Origin: a virus
Reading direction: 5' to 3' (one strand)
DNA length: 64,000 bases
Virus record (IMG/VR): IMGVR_UViG_3300042898_002521
Coordinates: 1-64,000 of that record
The translations under genes and the position numbers were made by a program. The notes beneath the pieces are model-generated. The model saw nothing but the letters and a program-made list of their open reading frames with translations, was not told the origin of the DNA and searched no databases. Of this stretch, positions 12,982 through 20,979 are shown piece by piece. The first letter of the stretch is position 1. Each line of letters begins with the position of its first letter.

Positions 12982-13020
12982 TAAGTTTATTAGTATTAAC
13001 TACTACAAGAAAGAATAGAA

Positions 13021-13179
13021 ATGGAATATCAAATAACACAAGTAATTACTTACTGGGTACACGCCGAGACAGCTCAGGAAGCTCTCGACAAGTGGAACGC
13101 TAACCCCCGAACAGGCGTGACACAATGGCAAGACGGGGATATTGAACTATCTGATGAACACGTTGAACTAAATGGATAA
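13021..13179 (+). CDS. Small hypothetical protein (52 aa)
   Basis: This 52-residue frame starts at ATG 13021, with AAGAAAGAATAGAA upstream. It contains the strand-helix unit VITYWVHAETAQEALDKW seen in other small actinophage proteins, followed by a variable acidic tail. Its stop overlaps the start of the next frame by 8 nt. Not recognised at family level. Confidence 0.55.
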   Translation: MEYQITQVITYWVHAETAQEALDKWNANPRTGVTQWQDGDIELSDEHVELNG

Positions 13180-13342
13180 GGAAACTAACAAGGAAATGAA
13201 GCCAATACTTCACCCAATAACTATTAAAGACACCCTTTACTACCTAACTTACCGCGAACTATCTGCTCTCTATGCTCAACTTCAATGTGCCGTAGAGGAA
13301 GCTGATGTGCTTGAGTACGTCACAAGAAAGGAACTAAGCTAG
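13172..13342 (+). CDS. Small hypothetical protein (56 aa)
   Basis: Unrecognised 56-residue, mainly helical protein (DTLYYLTYRELSALYAQLQCAVEEADVLEYVTRKELS). It overlaps the previous frame and ends 2 nt before the ClgR-like gene, so it belongs to the same tightly packed operon. Confidence 0.5.
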   Translation: MDKETNKEMKPILHPITIKDTLYYLTYRELSALYAQLQCAVEEADVLEYVTRKELS

Positions 13343-13344
13343 TT

Positions 13345-13584
13345 ATGCTGTACCGAGTTGCGCTAGGAATAGTGCTTAAAGACTTACGGATTAAACAGGG
13401 TTGGACTTTGCGAGAGTTATCTACCAAAGCTCTTATGTCTCTAGGCTACCTATCCGAGATAGAAAGAGGAGTCAAAGAGGTGTCCAGCGACCTTATGTTT
13501 GGACTATGTGAAGCGTTAGACTCTAACGTGCCTGACGTATTAGATCAAGTATCAACCCTAATGAGAGAGAGAGTAACAGTATGA
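13345..13584 (+). CDS. ClgR-like XRE-family transcription regulator
   Basis: This 79-residue DNA-binding protein carries one Cro/CI-type helix-turn-helix: LRIKQGWTLRELSTKALMSL, then GYLSEIERGVKEVSSDLMFGLCEAL. The LGYLSE(I/V)ERG.KE.SS..L..(I/L)CEAL signature is that of ClgR, the actinobacterial activator of clp protease genes. The protein consists of the HTH alone. A phage copy could retarget host Clp proteolysis or control phage genes. It overlaps the next gene by ATGA. Confidence 0.8.
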   Translation: MLYRVALGIVLKDLRIKQGWTLRELSTKALMSLGYLSEIERGVKEVSSDLMFGLCEALDSNVPDVLDQVSTLMRERVTV

Positions 13585-13850
13585 GTAACAACTTAAGAAT
13601 TAGAGGCTCGGTCACAATCTCAACGCCTCAACACAAACTAATTGTGCAAGATATCTTAGACTTCTTATCTAGTTTAGAAAAGCTTGGCGTACCTATCACA
13701 GCAGAAATCCCTGATGGTTTCCTGCACTTCGAGTGGTTCAGCAAAAACGTAGACGTTATCCAATGTGGCGAACACCTTGTAGATGAAGCTGACAAGTTTG
13801 ATTTTGTGATTAACGCCCACGAATGTGAGAAAGAGAGTAATACCGATTAG
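13581..13850 (+). CDS. Hypothetical protein (89 aa)
   Basis: Unrecognised 89-residue protein, coupled to the ClgR-like gene by an ATGA overlap. Its layout is strand-helix-strand (VTISTPQHKLIVQDILDFLSSLEKLG...FLHFEWF) with an acidic C-terminus. It could be a partner or modulator of the regulator, by position only. Confidence 0.5.
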   Translation: MSNNLRIRGSVTISTPQHKLIVQDILDFLSSLEKLGVPITAEIPDGFLHFEWFSKNVDVIQCGEHLVDEADKFDFVINAHECEKESNTD

Positions 13851-13971
13851 TAAGAGAAACTTATTTGGTTGGTGTGGTGGCGCAGGTGCTACCCATACTG
13901 ATTGCCGAGTATCATTTACATCAAGCCTGACGGAGAAAACCTACACTTGCGAGTGTGAGTGTCATAAATAA
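13825..13971 (+). CDS. Small Cys-rich protein (48 aa)
   Basis: A 48-codon frame starting at GTG 13825 inside the end of the previous gene. Its second half, WCGGAGATHTDCRVSFTSS...YTCECECHK, has a Cys/His pattern ending CxCxCH like other actinophage mini-proteins. The start is uncertain because no clear ribosome binding site is present. The conserved-looking metal site is the reason for calling it. Confidence 0.45.
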   Translation: MRKRVIPISKRNLFGWCGGAGATHTDCRVSFTSSLTEKTYTCECECHK

Positions 13972-14005
13972 TTATGGTAATGTGTACCAAAGAGAGAGAG
14001 AGAGA

Positions 14006-14326
14006 ATGGCAACTAGCCCCGAAATGAAACAGTTTGTAATAGATGTAGCAGACATTATTACTGAATGTAGTAACCTGCTTATCTCAAAGCAAAACGATTA
14101 TGGCCCTCTAAACATAGCGAACGCCCCTGGCGGAGCATTAAATGGTTTAAGAGTCCGTATCTTTGATAAAGTATCTCGCATTAACAATTTAATAGATGAA
14201 AACAAAGACCCAAAGCACGAGTCGCTGAGGGACAGCTTCCTAGACTTAGCCAACTACGGCATTATTGCTTTAATGGTTATTGACGGAGTATGGCCTAAAC
14301 TAGAAAACGGAGAGAACAATGGCTAA
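14006..14326 (+). CDS. DUF1599/Nmad1-like protein
   Basis: This 106-residue protein matches the DUF1599 (nucleotide modification associated domain 1) pattern: SKQNDYGPLNI, then RIFDKVSRINNL, then SLRDSFLDLANYGIIALM. The family is common in phages and has been proposed to act in nucleotide or base modification; its chemistry is unproven. I used ATG 14006, directly after an (AG)n tract serving as ribosome binding site, rather than an upstream GTG. It overlaps the next gene by 8 nt. Confidence 0.7.
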   Translation: MATSPEMKQFVIDVADIITECSNLLISKQNDYGPLNIANAPGGALNGLRVRIFDKVSRINNLIDENKDPKHESLRDSFLDLANYGIIALMVIDGVWPKLENGENNG

Positions 14327-14591
14327 AAAAGATAAGAAGAAAAAGAGTGATAACATCACCATTGAGAAAGTAAGCCTTGAGTTTATTCTTAAGCTTAATA
14401 ACGACAACCCTTTAGTTGAGTTTTTTAACACGTTACCTGATGAAGCAAAGCAGGAAATACTAAAGGGAACTATTTACAGCTCTTTAATAAACTCAAAGGC
14501 TATGCACCTATTAAACGCTGACAACAGTTGGGCAGAACTTAGTCTTGTCCCACTTGATACCTGCACCTGTCCACCAGAGGAGGAGAAATAA
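14319..14591 (+). CDS. Hypothetical protein (90 aa)
   Basis: Unrecognised 90-residue protein. It has a Lys-rich N-terminus (AKKDKKKKSDN), an all-helical middle (EFFNTLPDEAKQEILKGTIYSSLI) and a C-terminal CTCPPEEEK. The basic tail suggests nucleic-acid or membrane contact. It overlaps the genes on both sides (8 nt and TAATG). Confidence 0.5.
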   Translation: MAKKDKKKKSDNITIEKVSLEFILKLNNDNPLVEFFNTLPDEAKQEILKGTIYSSLINSKAMHLLNADNSWAELSLVPLDTCTCPPEEEK

Positions 14592-14797
14592 TGAGAACGG
14601 CACTGTGGATAATTGCGTTTGCCCAGATGTATAACATTGTAGAGGCTTGGGTCTGGGCAATACATTGGAGACTCAAAGGAAAGAAAAAGTTTGAGGAGCG
14701 AATGAAAGACCGAGATCGTTCAACGGATTTAGAAAGTTTATTGGCTCTTTACAGCAACGACATTGACAAGCTTGAGAAGAGAAAAAATGGAAAGTAA
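14591..14797 (+). CDS. Small membrane-associated protein
   Basis: This 68-residue protein has a hydrophobic N-terminal segment (RTALWIIAFAQMYNIVEAWVWAI) followed by a strongly basic region and a coiled-coil-like tail (LESLLALYSNDIDKLEKRKN). It is probably anchored or peripheral on the inner side of the membrane. Function unknown. Confidence 0.5.
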   Translation: MRTALWIIAFAQMYNIVEAWVWAIHWRLKGKKKFEERMKDRDRSTDLESLLALYSNDIDKLEKRKNGK

Positions 14798-15143
14798 TAC
14801 TTTGTTCTGTATCTTTTGTAGTGCTGACTTGGGAGAGGAAGCCACGCATTGTGCGTCTTGCTCTGAATACAAAGGTGTTATGACCTACGAGGACATAGTA
14901 AAACACTATCCTGAATTGGCTAAGGAACTTGTTGAGTCTAATGATCTTGAGGAATACTTTGAGTGGTTAAACACAGGGTTTACTAACAAGTGGATTACCC
15001 CACCGTTTTGTATGACTCACGACGGAGACCCATACCTTACCGAGCAAGAGAGTAATGATTGGGAGGAGGGCGGAGACCCTTGCGCTCACGTTGTTAAGTT
15101 AGCTTTAGAAACCGATTACTACAAGGAGAACCCAAATGGGTAA
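14787..15143 (+). CDS. Zinc-ribbon hypothetical protein (118 aa)
   Basis: The 118-residue protein opens with MESNTLFCIFCSADLGEEATHCASC, a CxxC...CxxC zinc ribbon. A helical middle (YEDIVKHYPELAKELVESNDLEEYFEWL) follows, then a C-terminal part FCMTHDGDPYLTEQESNDWEEGGDPC with two more cysteines. I chose ATG 14787 (GAAGAGAAAAA upstream) because it begins at the ribbon; an upstream start would overlap the previous gene more. Function unknown. Confidence 0.6.
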   Translation: MESNTLFCIFCSADLGEEATHCASCSEYKGVMTYEDIVKHYPELAKELVESNDLEEYFEWLNTGFTNKWITPPFCMTHDGDPYLTEQESNDWEEGGDPCAHVVKLALETDYYKENPNG

Positions 15144-15273
15144 GCACCACGATAAAATATTAGAAGCATTAGAAGTCCGTAAGCGGAACGTGCCTAACCG
15201 TAGTGGGTACAACACACCTGGGTCTATGAATAAGAAAAAAACTGGGTATGCGGGAAAGGCTAAGAAACGATAA
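15136..15273 (+). CDS. Small basic protein (45 aa)
   Basis: A 45-residue, very Lys/Arg-rich frame (MGKHHDKILEALEVRKRNVP...KKKTGYAGKAKKR), overlapping the previous gene by 8 nt and the next as TAATG. It is preceded by AAGGAGAA, a good ribosome binding site. Likely binds nucleic acid by charge; otherwise unrecognised. Confidence 0.55.
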   Translation: MGKHHDKILEALEVRKRNVPNRSGYNTPGSMNKKKTGYAGKAKKR

Positions 15274-15491
15274 TGGCTAACAAGCACGTTGAGACTCCTT
15301 GCTATTACACAGGAGAGATAGATTTAGATACTGCCGAGGTCTGGCATTATCCAGAGTCTAGTAAAGTAACTACTAAATGCCCTGCTTGCAGTAACATAGT
15401 AGCAATCAACCAAGTTAATAAGAGACTTCGTAAGCACAACGGAATTAGCATAGCTCCAAACGAGAGAGACTTAATTTATAGCTTCGAATAA
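15273..15491 (+). CDS. Zinc-knuckle hypothetical protein (72 aa)
   Basis: This 72-residue protein has a CPAC motif near residue 37 and an earlier Cys at about 10 (PCYYTG). A C-terminal helix and the end SIAPNERDLIYSFE follow. Last gene of the rightward operon, followed by a terminator. Function unknown. Confidence 0.5.
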   Translation: MANKHVETPCYYTGEIDLDTAEVWHYPESSKVTTKCPACSNIVAINQVNKRLRKHNGISIAPNERDLIYSFE

Positions 15492-15511
15492 TATAAAATA
15501 GACCAGGAACT

Positions 15512-15549
15512 GCCACCTCTCTCCTAATCGGGAACGGGTGGCTTTTTCT
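15512..15549 (+). terminator. Terminator for the rightward operon
   Basis: GCCACC (15512-15517) pairs with GGTGGC (15537-15542), followed by TTTTTCTT. It stands 20 nt after the last rightward stop codon. Confidence 0.75.
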
Positions 15550-15563
15550 TGTTTAATAATTAG

Positions 15564-15616
15564 CTTATGTTCTTCGTACCCCTCAGGCGCAGCTGGAAGG
15601 GGAGACTTGGCATAAG
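15564..15616. other. Nested inverted repeats between convergent operons
   Basis: CTTATG (15564-15569) pairs with CATAAG (15611-15616), and CCCCT (15579-15583) with AGGGG (15598-15602) inside it, with a CAGCTG-containing loop. It sits between two terminators and may be a small stable RNA or only a barrier to read-through. Confidence 0.35.
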
Positions 15617-15618
15617 AA

Positions 15619-15646
15619 AAGCCCCCTAGTTTTGACTAGGGGGCTT
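15619..15646. terminator. Bidirectional terminator between convergent operons
   Basis: AAGCCCCCTAGT (15619-15630) and ACTAGGGGGCTT (15635-15646) pair perfectly over 12 bp with a TTTG loop. Read leftward, the stem is followed by TTTTC, so it serves the RNR gene ending at 15661 and also blocks rightward transcription. Confidence 0.85.
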
Positions 15647-15660
15647 ATTCTATTTAATTA

Positions 15661-17679
15661 TTACTTTGGTATTTCGCAGAAGTCCGTACTGCAGTATTTC
15701 TCACCGATAGCGTCGGCTGCCATACCTGCATAGACATCTGTGAAGTCAATGGGTAGCAGTTTCATTTTATAAGCTTCATACTGTTCGGCAGTTATCTGTG
15801 TATACGGCATTTGCGGGTAAGTCTTGTTCCCCATTGGTAAGAAGGAAACAGTTTTGAGTTGCCCGTCAAAGAGGTGTAGGACTGTACCAACATCTTTAGT
15901 TTCCGTGTCCTTATTAAAGGATACAGTAACCGAGACCGAGTTGTCTGACCAATGGCGTTGAGCTACCGAAGCGAGAGACATTTTTTCATAGATTGAAACA
16001 TCTTTTTCACTACGAGAAGCGTCTGATTCCACAGGAAAGAAAACTACGCTGGTAGTCTTTGGAGACTCACTAGCAGGTTCAACCGTGTAACCAGAGAACT
16101 CAAAGAGAGGTAACATTGGGTCATCATTAGCAAATCGGATAGCTCGCAAGAAATGCTTACCACCTGGAGTCCAATGCACACCTGGGCTTTCTCCAGCTAG
16201 AATAGACACAGTTCCGCTTGGCTTAACGGTAGTAGTCTTGATTGACTCACGAATACCCAACCATTCCGAGTACATCTTGTCGTACTTCAGCACTGTGTCG
16301 TACCCAGAGTCCATCCAAGTACGCAAAGTTGGAAGCCCGTTCTTATCAGCAAAGTTAGCAATACCTGACATTGAAGTACCAATACGGCGATTGCGTTGCA
16401 TAATAGCGTTGGTTTCTTCCCAATGGGTAGGTAGAAGTGTAACCGTCTTGGCATATAGGTATGCAAACTTCAGGCTTCTTAAGTAGTCTGCCATATCGTC
16501 GTGACGGTTAAGGTAAGTCTCGACTAGAGTACAGCACTCAAACGATTCTAGGCTCTGCTCTGCACAAGGGTTGTAACCAGCCGCTCGCCAATCTTTGTTG
16601 TTAGGTGGGTCAATCAAACGACCGTACTTGCGGGTCACATCCATCCAAATAACACCAGGCTCACCATTCAAAGCAATACCATCAATGATATTGGATAGGT
16701 CGTCACCAACCGAGATGCCAACAGAGTTATTAGACATCCAACCCCAACCTGGAGCTTTCTTGTCATAGCTATTACGCTCTGGAAAACGCTCACTATTTTT
16801 TAGATTAAGGAAGTCATCATCATCCAAGCGACCCATCAGTAGCTCAGCTGAACGGCGCACGTTACCTGACACTACGCATACTCCAATAAGGTTACCCAAA
16901 TCGGCAATGTCCACTCTAGTTAATAGTGTGCCTTCTCTATCTTTAAAGATTCGGGTAATGTGGTCGTGGAGCATCTTCAGAGGTTCAGGGCCCGCTGCCG
17001 TTCCACCAAACGTTCTAATAGGTTCTCCCGCTTTACGGATTTCACTATAATCAAAACTAATGCAGTTTTGGTCGTGGCGCAGGTATGAGTTGATGAGCGC
17101 TGTGGTAGATTCAACCCACCCCTCACGGGTATCGGGGATTACATACTCGGTACAGGTTTGTGTTGGCGCGTAAATGGTGAACTCTTTGTCTGCACCTTTG
17201 TCATCAAAACCCACACCTACACCTAGCATTGAGGCTTCCATTAGGAACGCAAATGGCTTGGCGGGGTTAAACTTGGTCATTGACTCGGTAGATACAAATG
17301 AGCAGTTTTGGAGGGCTGCGCTATTCTTTTGCACAGTAACGATAGGTGTACCCATTACCCATAGCCCACGGCCTGGCGGAGTCCACTTGAGTTCGAACAG
17401 GCGTTCGAAAGCCTCTTTAGCCGAGGCCTGTGCCTTGTTCTCATTCCACGGCAGACGGTTGGTCTTGCAGTGGTCTTTTTGGATTGAGTACATACCCTCA
17501 ATAACGCGACGGCATACTTCTACCCAAGTCTCTTTAGTGCCATCTTCTTTCTTTCTAGAATAGGTTCGTAGAAACGTGATTTCCCCGACCGCGTTTCCAC
17601 CTGCGTCTTGGTAACCCCAGGGAACTTTTTTACCTTCATACGACGAGATGAACTCGTCAGTCAATTTAAATGACAACAT
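15661..17679 (-). CDS. Class II (adenosylcobalamin-dependent) ribonucleoside-triphosphate reductase
   Basis: The 672-residue monomeric enzyme reduces ribonucleotides to deoxyribonucleotides using a B12 cofactor, supplying dNTPs for replication. Visible hallmarks are QNCSFVST (first redox Cys), SGNVRRSAELLMG, and NPCAEQ.LESFECC with the thiyl-radical Cys, active-site Glu and second redox Cys. KPSGTVSILAGESPGVH and a C-terminal Cys pair (YCSTDFCEIPK) that re-reduces the site follow. Length and motifs fit the single-chain Lactobacillus-type RTPR rather than NrdJ dimers. It is transcribed leftward into a strong terminator. It needs host-derived or imported cobalamin. Confidence 0.93.
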   Translation of the reverse strand: MLSFKLTDEFISSYEGKKVPWGYQDAGGNAVGEITFLRTYSRKKEDGTKETWVEVCRRVIEGMYSIQKDHCKTNRLPWNENKAQASAKEAFERLFELKWTPPGRGLWVMGTPIVTVQKNSAALQNCSFVSTESMTKFNPAKPFAFLMEASMLGVGVGFDDKGADKEFTIYAPTQTCTEYVIPDTREGWVESTTALINSYLRHDQNCISFDYSEIRKAGEPIRTFGGTAAGPEPLKMLHDHITRIFKDREGTLLTRVDIADLGNLIGVCVVSGNVRRSAELLMGRLDDDDFLNLKNSERFPERNSYDKKAPGWGWMSNNSVGISVGDDLSNIIDGIALNGEPGVIWMDVTRKYGRLIDPPNNKDWRAAGYNPCAEQSLESFECCTLVETYLNRHDDMADYLRSLKFAYLYAKTVTLLPTHWEETNAIMQRNRRIGTSMSGIANFADKNGLPTLRTWMDSGYDTVLKYDKMYSEWLGIRESIKTTTVKPSGTVSILAGESPGVHWTPGGKHFLRAIRFANDDPMLPLFEFSGYTVEPASESPKTTSVVFFPVESDASRSEKDVSIYEKMSLASVAQRHWSDNSVSVTVSFNKDTETKDVGTVLHLFDGQLKTVSFLPMGNKTYPQMPYTQITAEQYEAYKMKLLPIDFTDVYAGMAADAIGEKYCSTDFCEIPK

Positions 17680-17753
17680 ACCTATCCTTATTTGTGTGGG
17701 TTTTACTATAGTGCTGTTCCACAGGGGAACGGGGGGCTCTTATAATATAAGAG

Positions 17754-19250
17754 CTAGTCTTCAATTGCTCTTCGGATGACCTGTGTAGTGTCATCTTCAG
17801 ACAGTCCGTTGTTTGGCAACTGACTCAAATCGCGGGCTCTTTCACCAAATATTTGGCTTAAAACCCCGCCTCCATTCTTTGCTTCAACAGTCATCTTAAT
17901 GAATGACGAAGTGTCTTGCAAGTCCTTAGCGTTCTTTACAAGTTTAAGTAATCTGTCCATTTCTTGACCCGTGTTAGGGTCTGGATAACCGCCGTTTAAT
18001 TCCTCAGCAAACCTTGAAAAAGCTACACGCTGGGCCTGCATTTCAATGATTGCATTAAGTAACGAAACTAGTTGTTCTTTTGTTTTAACCTCTACTGGGA
18101 GGTTAAAAGCACAGGTGTTTGCGGGCTTAAACGCGGGGCAATTTGAGGCCACAAAACAGGTATCACACATACGAAGGCTGGTTGCGTTTGACCGCATAAG
18201 GGGAACATCTTTAATGACATCAAACCCGTTTTCATCCTGCTCAACAATGGTTTTGTACTCGGTTCCAAACACAGGAAGCGTAGCCATTTCGGTGCTATCC
18301 CTATGTTCAAGTTTCCGCACCTGACCCCCCTTCTTATCATGTACGGCGGGGGTAGTTTCCGCGTTTCCAGTAGTATGCAATAAGTCGCTGTTATAATATA
18401 ACTCGTCTTCTTGATTGTAGTCATCTTCTGGACTTAAAAAGGGGTTATTCACCATATTAAAGCGCTCCTCAAACTGGTCATATGACCACAAGGCAAGCTT
18501 TGCTACCTCTACTGGGTCGTCTTGTATAATTTTATCAAAGTCTAGCCCAGCTTTCTCATACACCGCTTTGTATCTTGGGCGAGCTTGATCTTTCATTTTC
18601 TTTGGGTATCTAACCAACTTGTTACCATCCCACACAATGGTCTCTCCACGCATCATAGGGGACAGCCAGGACTGAGTAGTGGCTGACTCCACCTGAATCT
18701 GGCGCAAGTTATCTGGCTTGGCACAGGCAAGGGCGTGGAACACCGTACCGTATTGATTAGTCAAGGAACGGGTCTTAGCGGCTAGGGACACGTCTGACTC
18801 AATTAAGTCGTATGGGATGGCTACGTTCTTGTACTGTTGGCACAGGTCTAAGATTTCGGCGTAAGAACTATCTGACCTGATGGTCACCCAAAACTTATCC
18901 TCTTCAGACCAGGCGGCTTGTCGCTGTAGTTGAAGATTCAACTTGTCTACTTGTGGGTGCGTTATTTCTGTAAATGATGCAATCCTATCCATATTATGGG
19001 CTAGAAAGTCCTCATAAGCCTCTGCAAACTCCTCCAACTCAGCTGCCGTTAGCACTGTTGCCTCTGGAATGCCAGGATGAACGTGTATTTCCATGTAGGG
19101 TTGAAAGTAGTTTTCTAGTAAATACCGTTTGCTTTTAGGTAATCCACGGCGGGTTAGTCTCCAAAAGGACACGCCAACGCGTTTAATCCCCATGGTTTCT
19201 AGAATTACCCTATTACTAGGTACATCCGCTCCTAAATAAATTAGGTGCAC
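17754..19250 (-). CDS. Hypothetical protein (498 aa) with C-terminal Cys cluster
   Basis: Not recognised with confidence. The first 220 residues alternate strands and helices (MHLIYLGADVPSNRVILETM.IKRVGVSFWRL, VTIRSDSSYAEILDLCQQYKNVAIPYDLIE), reminiscent of a TIM-barrel-type enzyme. A middle acidic, low-complexity part (about 270-330) leads to CDTCFVASNCPAFKPANTC near 375-395, a four-Cys cluster able to hold zinc or iron-sulfur. The C-terminus is helical. It is coupled to the next upstream gene, whose product looks like a small nucleotide- or phosphate-binding fold. An RNA or nucleotide modification role is possible but unproven. Confidence 0.6.
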   Translation of the reverse strand: MHLIYLGADVPSNRVILETMGIKRVGVSFWRLTRRGLPKSKRYLLENYFQPYMEIHVHPGIPEATVLTAAELEEFAEAYEDFLAHNMDRIASFTEITHPQVDKLNLQLQRQAAWSEEDKFWVTIRSDSSYAEILDLCQQYKNVAIPYDLIESDVSLAAKTRSLTNQYGTVFHALACAKPDNLRQIQVESATTQSWLSPMMRGETIVWDGNKLVRYPKKMKDQARPRYKAVYEKAGLDFDKIIQDDPVEVAKLALWSYDQFEERFNMVNNPFLSPEDDYNQEDELYYNSDLLHTTGNAETTPAVHDKKGGQVRKLEHRDSTEMATLPVFGTEYKTIVEQDENGFDVIKDVPLMRSNATSLRMCDTCFVASNCPAFKPANTCAFNLPVEVKTKEQLVSLLNAIIEMQAQRVAFSRFAEELNGGYPDPNTGQEMDRLLKLVKNAKDLQDTSSFIKMTVEAKNGGGVLSQIFGERARDLSQLPNNGLSEDDTTQVIRRAIED

Positions 19251-19717
19251 TACTTTTCCTCAAGTCTGGCATCGTCATCATATAACCCTTGCTGACGGTC
19301 TAACTCCTCGTTAATGGCATCCCAGCTTTTTTTGCCTTCACGCCCATCTGGGCGGAACTCCAGCCTAGTATATCTTGGATTAAGGAACACTAAAACGGGA
19401 ATACCTATTTCAATTAACTGGGTAGCTAGTTCAGTGTCCTCTGTGACAACGTAATCAATTTTGCCTTTACTGCGTATGGTTTCAATAGTGAGTAAACGAG
19501 GGCGTTCTAGAGGGGTATCAACCACTGCTATAATGTCGTCTAATTTTTTAGCCAAATTGTTAGTCTTTAACCAAACGTCTGTTCGTTCTGCGTCATCGCA
19601 CACCAAAATAACCCTGTTAGTTTCATTAAGGGACTTATATAGGGCTACACCTTCCATAATAATGGACTGGTCACGCACTCGGCGCATTACCCCATCAACA
19701 AAAATTACGACTGACAT
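19250..19717 (-). CDS. Hypothetical protein, possible HAD-like or Rossmann fold
   Basis: This 155-residue alpha/beta protein starts VVIFVDGVMRR, and later has NRVILVCDDAERTDVW and KIDYVVTEDTELATQLIEIGIPVLVFLNP. The DGV near the first strand and the late VTED resemble HAD phosphatase motifs I and IV, but the usual second Asp of DxD is absent, so activity is doubtful. Its last base is shared with the first base of the 498-aa gene, so they are probably co-translated. Confidence 0.5.
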   Translation of the reverse strand: MSVVIFVDGVMRRVRDQSIIMEGVALYKSLNETNRVILVCDDAERTDVWLKTNNLAKKLDDIIAVVDTPLERPRLLTIETIRSKGKIDYVVTEDTELATQLIEIGIPVLVFLNPRYTRLEFRPDGREGKKSWDAINEELDRQQGLYDDDARLEEK

Positions 19718-19827
19718 TTAGAGCACGCACGTTTTCCAGAATGGTACGTTACGTCTACACGTAGTTCGTGGCACACGTCGCATAATTGCCAGATTTCCTC
19801 GTACTCTTCTTCAAATGTACCTGTCAT
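19705..19827 (-). CDS. Mini zinc-ribbon protein (40 aa)
   Basis: This 40-codon frame starts at 19827, overlapping the glycosyltransferase stop as ATGA, and ends 13 nt inside the next gene. It has CDVC at 16-19 and CSKC at 35-38, a complete CxxC...CxxC zinc ribbon with an acidic N-terminus. Confidence 0.6.
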   Translation of the reverse strand: MTGTFEEEYEEIWQLCDVCHELRVDVTYHSGKRACSKCQS

Positions 19828-20540
19828 TTTAGCTGGTCCAATCCAGTTCCAGGCTCGTTCATAGACGCCCAAGACTTGTAGTGCGCTTCATCTAGCCACA
19901 TAGGCTTATGATGTTGCAGTACAGCCCCCGTGTGTGCGTGCATTGGTATTCCAAGTGAGGTAAGCTTTGAACAAAACATCAAGTCTTCGGATAACCATTT
20001 ACCGTCACCAATAGGGCCGTCTTGGAACCAGCACCAATCTTTTAGACCATCGTCTACAGAGTCACGCAGTTTCTGCAAGGCTGAACGGTGCATCAATAAT
20101 GCTCCAGTACCTGCTGCATGGATTTGTACCACTTGATTTTCTGGGTAGTTGTCCCACGGCTGTAATCCATTTTCTTCGTCTAATGTAAAAATTAAAGGCA
20201 CTGGTCGTAACGAAGGGCCTTCCCAAAGGGCTGCAAAGTATAGCCCAGCCATTATTGGGCGCTCGACTTGATCTGCAGTAGCGGATAACAAGTTGAAAGT
20301 GTCTGGGGAAATACGCTCATCAGAATCTAGCATTAATAACCAGTCATCTGTTGTTTTATCTAAAAAATGCTTAACCATAATGTTGCGGCTCTTAGCCAGC
20401 AGCCCTAAGCCCTCTACACAGAAAAATGTACCTACGCGTTTAGGATTTTCGCGGATAATCTGCATAATGCTTAATGCAAATTCAGTGTCTACTTCACCTG
20501 CGTGGCACCAACCAATGGCTACGGTATCTTTTGCTTTCAT
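19824..20540 (-). CDS. Family 2 (GT-A) glycosyltransferase
   Basis: A 238-residue predicted sugar transferase. The nucleotide-sugar binding core includes AIGWCHAGEVDTEF, a KSRNIMV segment and DWLLMLDSDERISPDTF with the metal-binding D-S-D. The acceptor side has LSEDLMFCSKLTSLGIPMHAHTGAVLQHH, matching the family's SED...GY/LG..V...H pattern. Phage members may glycosylate DNA, virion proteins or host surface. The neighbouring nucleotidyltransferase-like and beta-rich proteins suggest one modification locus. Confidence 0.8.
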   Translation of the reverse strand: MKAKDTVAIGWCHAGEVDTEFALSIMQIIRENPKRVGTFFCVEGLGLLAKSRNIMVKHFLDKTTDDWLLMLDSDERISPDTFNLLSATADQVERPIMAGLYFAALWEGPSLRPVPLIFTLDEENGLQPWDNYPENQVVQIHAAGTGALLMHRSALQKLRDSVDDGLKDWCWFQDGPIGDGKWLSEDLMFCSKLTSLGIPMHAHTGAVLQHHKPMWLDEAHYKSWASMNEPGTGLDQLK

Positions 20541-20585
20541 TTAATTCTCCATTTAGTAGAAATCTTGCGTTTACACTATCACAGT

Positions 20586-20978
20586 TTAAGGAATCCACAA
20601 TTTAAATTCGCGGGTAATAATCACCATGTCTTTTGCACCTGCGTGGTACACCTCAAGGCCTACGGGTTGACCCTTGTTGGCTTTAAAAAACCAAGTACCC
20701 GAATGTATGTTATCTAAAGTTAAATCAAGCATGCGCTGCCCAGTAAAATCTGCGTCTTTAGTTCCAATGTCGCGGGTAAAACGAATCTTCATATTTTTAG
20801 CTCCGCCAAGGTCTTTTATGTTAACGTAAAACGCCCAGTTAGCATGGCCTGTGTTTTTTGGAACGATTGAGTCTTGTGCGCCAAAGTCTAGTTGTGTCCA
20901 TACTTTTGGGCGAATTGTTTGCGGAGATGGCTTGATCTTTGGGTCTCCAGCTTTCCAGGATACATATTCAATAGTCAT
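20586..20978 (-). CDS. Hypothetical beta-sandwich protein (130 aa)
   Basis: Unrecognised 130-residue protein dominated by beta strands (WTQLDFGAQ, WAFYVNIKD, MKIRFTRDIG, GTWFFKANKGQPVGLEVYHAG, MVIITREFKLWIP). This is consistent with a jelly-roll or immunoglobulin-like sandwich, perhaps a structural or sugar-binding virion component. It ends 1 nt before the adjacent nucleotidyltransferase-like gene region begins. Confidence 0.5.
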   Translation of the reverse strand: MTIEYVSWKAGDPKIKPSPQTIRPKVWTQLDFGAQDSIVPKNTGHANWAFYVNIKDLGGAKNMKIRFTRDIGTKDADFTGQRMLDLTLDNIHSGTWFFKANKGQPVGLEVYHAGAKDMVIITREFKLWIP

Positions 20979-20979
20979 T

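Noticed and set aside
17680-17753. Cobalamin riboswitch upstream of the class II RNR
   Set aside because: Only 74 nt separate the RNR start from the next gene, with small hairpins (GTTCC/GGAAC and CTCTTAT/ATAAGAG); a B12 riboswitch needs about 200 nt and a B12 box, neither of which is seen.
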